Shown here: piece after piece, positions 61,884-64,000 of the stretch | How positions within the stretch are numbered: the stretch's first letter is position 1 | Layout of the letters: each line of letters begins with the position of its first letter | Source of the DNA: RPQJ01 sp963726665 | GTDB taxonomy: Bacteria; Pseudomonadota; Gammaproteobacteria; Steroidobacterales; Steroidobacteraceae | Length of the DNA: 64,000 nt | Assembly: GCA_963726665.1 (NCBI GenBank) | Contig: CAVSDW010000012.1 | Location: 248,001-312,000, forward strand | Direction: 5' to 3' | Program-made: the position numbers and the translations under genes | The notes under the pieces: model-generated | Told to the model about the DNA's origin: nothing | Databases searched by the model: none | Seen by the model: the letters and a program-made list of their open reading frames with translations, nothing else

Positions 61884-64000
61884 CGTCGGCGCCTTCCCGC
61901 GGGCCGCGGCCTGCGACTGCGCGCAGGCTCGTCCCCCGCGCCAGCGAGTTCGAAATCAACGCGCCGGTCGTCGAGCGACACGTTCGTCACGCGCACGCGC
62001 AGCCGGTCGCCGAGCTTGAACGAGCGGCCGGAGCTGCGCCCGACCATGCGAAAACCCGACCTGTCCCGGGCGAAGTAGTCCTGTCCGAGCGCCGAGACGT
62101 GCAGCAAGCCGTCCACCTGCAGGCCGTCGAGCTGGACGAAGAGCCCGAAGTCCACGACACCGGAGACGATGCCGTCGAACTCCTCGCCGACCCGGTCCTG
62201 CATGTAATAGCACTTGAGCCACGCCACGGCGCCGCGCGTGGCCTCGTCGGCCCGCCGTTCGCGGAACGAGCAGTCCTGTCCCAGCACCGGGAAGGAGCCG
62301 TGCCAGGCGACGAGTTCCTGGGGGTCGCCGCCCCGCAGCACCTGGCGGATGCCGCGGTGAACCACGAGGTCCGGGTAGCGACGGATGGGCGAGGTGAAGT
62401 GCGCGTAATGCTCGAGCGCGAGCCCGAAGTGACCGATGTTGCCCGGCTGGTACACGGCCTGGGGCATCGAACGGATGACCGCGGTCGAGATGAGGAGCGC
62501 GTTCGGCTGGTCGCCGAGCTTCGTGAGCAGCTCGCGCAGGTGCTGGGGCGTCACGTCCTCGGCCGGCGGGAGCCACAGGCCGAACTCGCGCAGGAACTGC
62601 GTGAGCATCTCGAGGCGATCTACCTCGGGCAGGCCATGGACACGGTACAGCGTCGGTACGTGGTGCCGGTCGAGGTAGCGCGCCGCTGCGATGTTCGCGG
62701 CGATCATGCACTCCTCGATCAGGCGATGCGCGTCGTTGCGCGGTTGCTCGACCAGTGCCGCGATCCGTCCTTCCTCGTCGAACTTGAGCTTGAGCTCGGG
62801 CGTGTCGAGCTCGAGCGCGCCGCGCCCGGTTCGCTCGCGCAGGAAGCTTCGATACACGCCGTGCAGCGCGAGCAGCCGTTCGCGCAGTTGCTCGAGCCTG
62901 GGGGCGTGCTTCGCCGCGGGCCGCTCGAGGAATTCGCCGACGTCGCGATAGGTCAGCCTGGCCGCGGAACGCATCACGCCCTCGAAGAACCTCGAGCGCG
63001 TGATGCGGCCGTCGTCGCCGACGCGCAGCTCGCAGCACAGGCACAGGCGGTCCTGGTCCGGGACCAGCGAACACAGGCCGTTCGAGAGCTCCTCCGGCAG
63101 CATCGGCAGCACGCGGTTCGGGAAGTAAACGGAGGTGCCGCGCTCGCGCGCCTCGACATCGAGTGCGCTGCCGGGCGTCACGTAGTGGCCGACGTCGGCG
63201 ATCGCGACGATGACGCGCCAGCCTCCGCGGGTGCGTTCGCAGTACACGGCGTCGTCGTAGTCGCGCGCGTCCTCGCCGTCGATGGTCACGAGTTCGATGC
63301 CGCGCAGGTCCTCGCGTCCCGCGATCGCTGATTCAGGGATGCGCGCACCGTAGGCGCGAGCCTCCGCAAGCACGGCCGCGGGGAAATCGCAGGGCAGCCC
63401 GTGCGAGTGGATCGCGATGTCGGTTTCCATGCCCGGCGCGCCATGCTCGCCGAGCAGTTGCGTCACCCGGCCCACCGGCTGCGCGTTCCTGCCGGGCTGC
63501 TGCGTGAGTTCGACGATGACGATCTGGCCGGACTGCGCCTCGCCGAGCTGCGACTGCGGTACCAGCACGCGATGCGTGATGCGCGGGTTGTCCGGCGTGA
63601 GGTAGGCCACGCCCGACTCGACCTGCAGCCGACCCACGACCTCGCGAGTGCGCCGCTCCAGCACCTCGACGATGGCGCCCTGCGGCTTGCCCTTGAAGCG
63701 CGGGCCCTCGATGCGCGCCGCCACGCGGTCGCCGTGAATCACCTCGCGCATCTGCTGCGACGGCAGGTAGACGGCGGCCGATGCGTCGTCCGGCAGGAGC
63801 CAGCCGTCGCCGTTGCGTTGCGCCTGGATGGTGCCGACCACGAGCCCCGGCATCTGCTCGCGCAGGCAGTACTGCCCGCGACGGTTCTGCACCGCGTCTC
63901 CGCGCTTGACGAGCGCGGCGAGCTGCGCATCCGCGTCCGCGCCAGCCACGGGGCCCAGCGCCTCGACGATCTCGTCGAGGCGCAGCGGGCGACCCGCCCG
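61880..64000 (-). CDS. rnr: Ribonuclease R (5' end outside the window)
   Basis: 3'-5' exoribonuclease for structured RNA. About 706 residues are visible; the open frame continues past base 64000, where the N-terminal helix-turn-helix (GRPLRLDEIVEALGPVAG) is being read. CSD-type domains come first, then the RNB catalytic core with DGEDARDYDDAVYC (metal-binding aspartates) and RRYPDLVVHRGIRQVL. The S1 domain includes EEFDGIVSGVVDFGLFVQLDG. The C-terminus is a short Arg/Pro-rich tail. GTG 63949 is internal, not the start. Confidence 0.96.
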   Translation of the reverse strand, partial: RAGRPLRLDEIVEALGPVAGADADAQLAALVKRGDAVQNRRGQYCLREQMPGLVVGTIQAQRNGDGWLLPDDASAAVYLPSQQMREVIHGDRVAARIEGPRFKGKPQGAIVEVLERRTREVVGRLQVESGVAYLTPDNPRITHRVLVPQSQLGEAQSGQIVIVELTQQPGRNAQPVGRVTQLLGEHGAPGMETDIAIHSHGLPCDFPAAVLAEARAYGARIPESAIAGREDLRGIELVTIDGEDARDYDDAVYCERTRGGWRVIVAIADVGHYVTPGSALDVEARERGTSVYFPNRVLPMLPEELSNGLCSLVPDQDRLCLCCELRVGDDGRITRSRFFEGVMRSAARLTYRDVGEFLERPAAKHAPRLEQLRERLLALHGVYRSFLRERTGRGALELDTPELKLKFDEEGRIAALVEQPRNDAHRLIEECMIAANIAAARYLDRHHVPTLYRVHGLPEVDRLEMLTQFLREFGLWLPPAEDVTPQHLRELLTKLGDQPNALLISTAVIRSMPQAVYQPGNIGHFGLALEHYAHFTSPIRRYPDLVVHRGIRQVLRGGDPQELVAWHGSFPVLGQDCSFRERRADEATRGAVAWLKCYYMQDRVGEEFDGIVSGVVDFGLFVQLDGLQVDGLLHVSALGQDYFARDRSGFRMVGRSSGRSFKLGDRLRVRVTNVSLDDRRVDFELAGAGDEPARSRRPRPAGRRRR

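Noticed and set aside
63949..64000. RNase R starting at GTG 63949 inside the window
   Set aside because: The frame stays open to the window edge and continues with the typical N-terminal helix-turn-helix sequence, so the true start is outside.

Overview
The window is compact, GC-rich chromosome, about nine tenths coding. Its core is housekeeping synteny of a gammaproteobacterium: ftsK-lolA-rarA-serS, trxB through aat-infA with clpS-clpA, ffh-rpsP-rimM-trmD-rplS, ypjD and yfjD beside ffh, rpsF-rpsR-rplI-dnaB-alr, and rnr-rlmB. The two wax-ester-synthase-like acyltransferases, VanZ-like protein, type II secretion genes and one-domain QueF suggest a little-characterised environmental lineage (Steroidobacterales-like or related). 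That placement is inference from gene content only. I see no insertion sequence, prophage, integron, CRISPR array or rRNA.

Layout. 1-1.7 kb: dnaX (3' end outside the window), SRP RNA and queF. 1.9-10.3 kb: a lipid block with an alpha/beta hydrolase, two divergent WS/DGAT acyltransferases and a minus-strand operon (truncated SDR, APH-type kinase, acyl-CoA dehydrogenase, SDR) facing a LysR regulator. 10.3-15.1 kb: exported and unknown proteins (M64 peptidase, CHRD protein, amidohydrolase with a small acidic protein, DUF3187 protein, small membrane protein). 15.1-21.2 kb: tRNA-Ser, serS, rarA, vanZ-like, lolA, ftsK. 21.4-27.2 kb: trxB, a DUF482 protein, aat, infA and clpS-clpA, a nearly complete N-degron set. 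27.3-34.1 kb: gspC-D-E-F and a DUF3313 protein. 34-36.2 kb: an archaeal-type methyltransferase, a queuosine-precursor transporter and hslR. 36.2-43 kb: kbl-tdh threonine catabolism, then a hydrolase, a dicarboxylate symporter and two oxidoreductases. 43-50.6 kb: sppA, rplS-trmD-rimM-rpsP, ffh, ypjD, yfjD. 50.5-54.5 kb: radA, then a Ser/Thr kinase, PP2C phosphatase and FHA protein. 54.5-59.1 kb: alr-dnaB-rplI-DUF2232-rpsR-rpsF. 59.3-64 kb: a TPR protein, rlmB and rnr (5' end outside the window).

The most striking global observation is that six conserved genes (serS, gspD, ffh, ypjD, yfjD and the TPR gene) each need a frame change of the same sign, one surplus base, to give the family protein. 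Several of these are normally essential and single-copy, so uncorrected sequencing or assembly errors are the simplest explanation. The uniform sign is worth checking in reads before anything biological is claimed. Other leads are a gene-deletion scar left by an SDR before the APH kinase, a split ACAD11-like kinase/dehydrogenase pair, a 70-nt hairpin before the CHRD gene, and a GspE without its usual four-cysteine motif. No intergenic gap exceeds about 270 bases.
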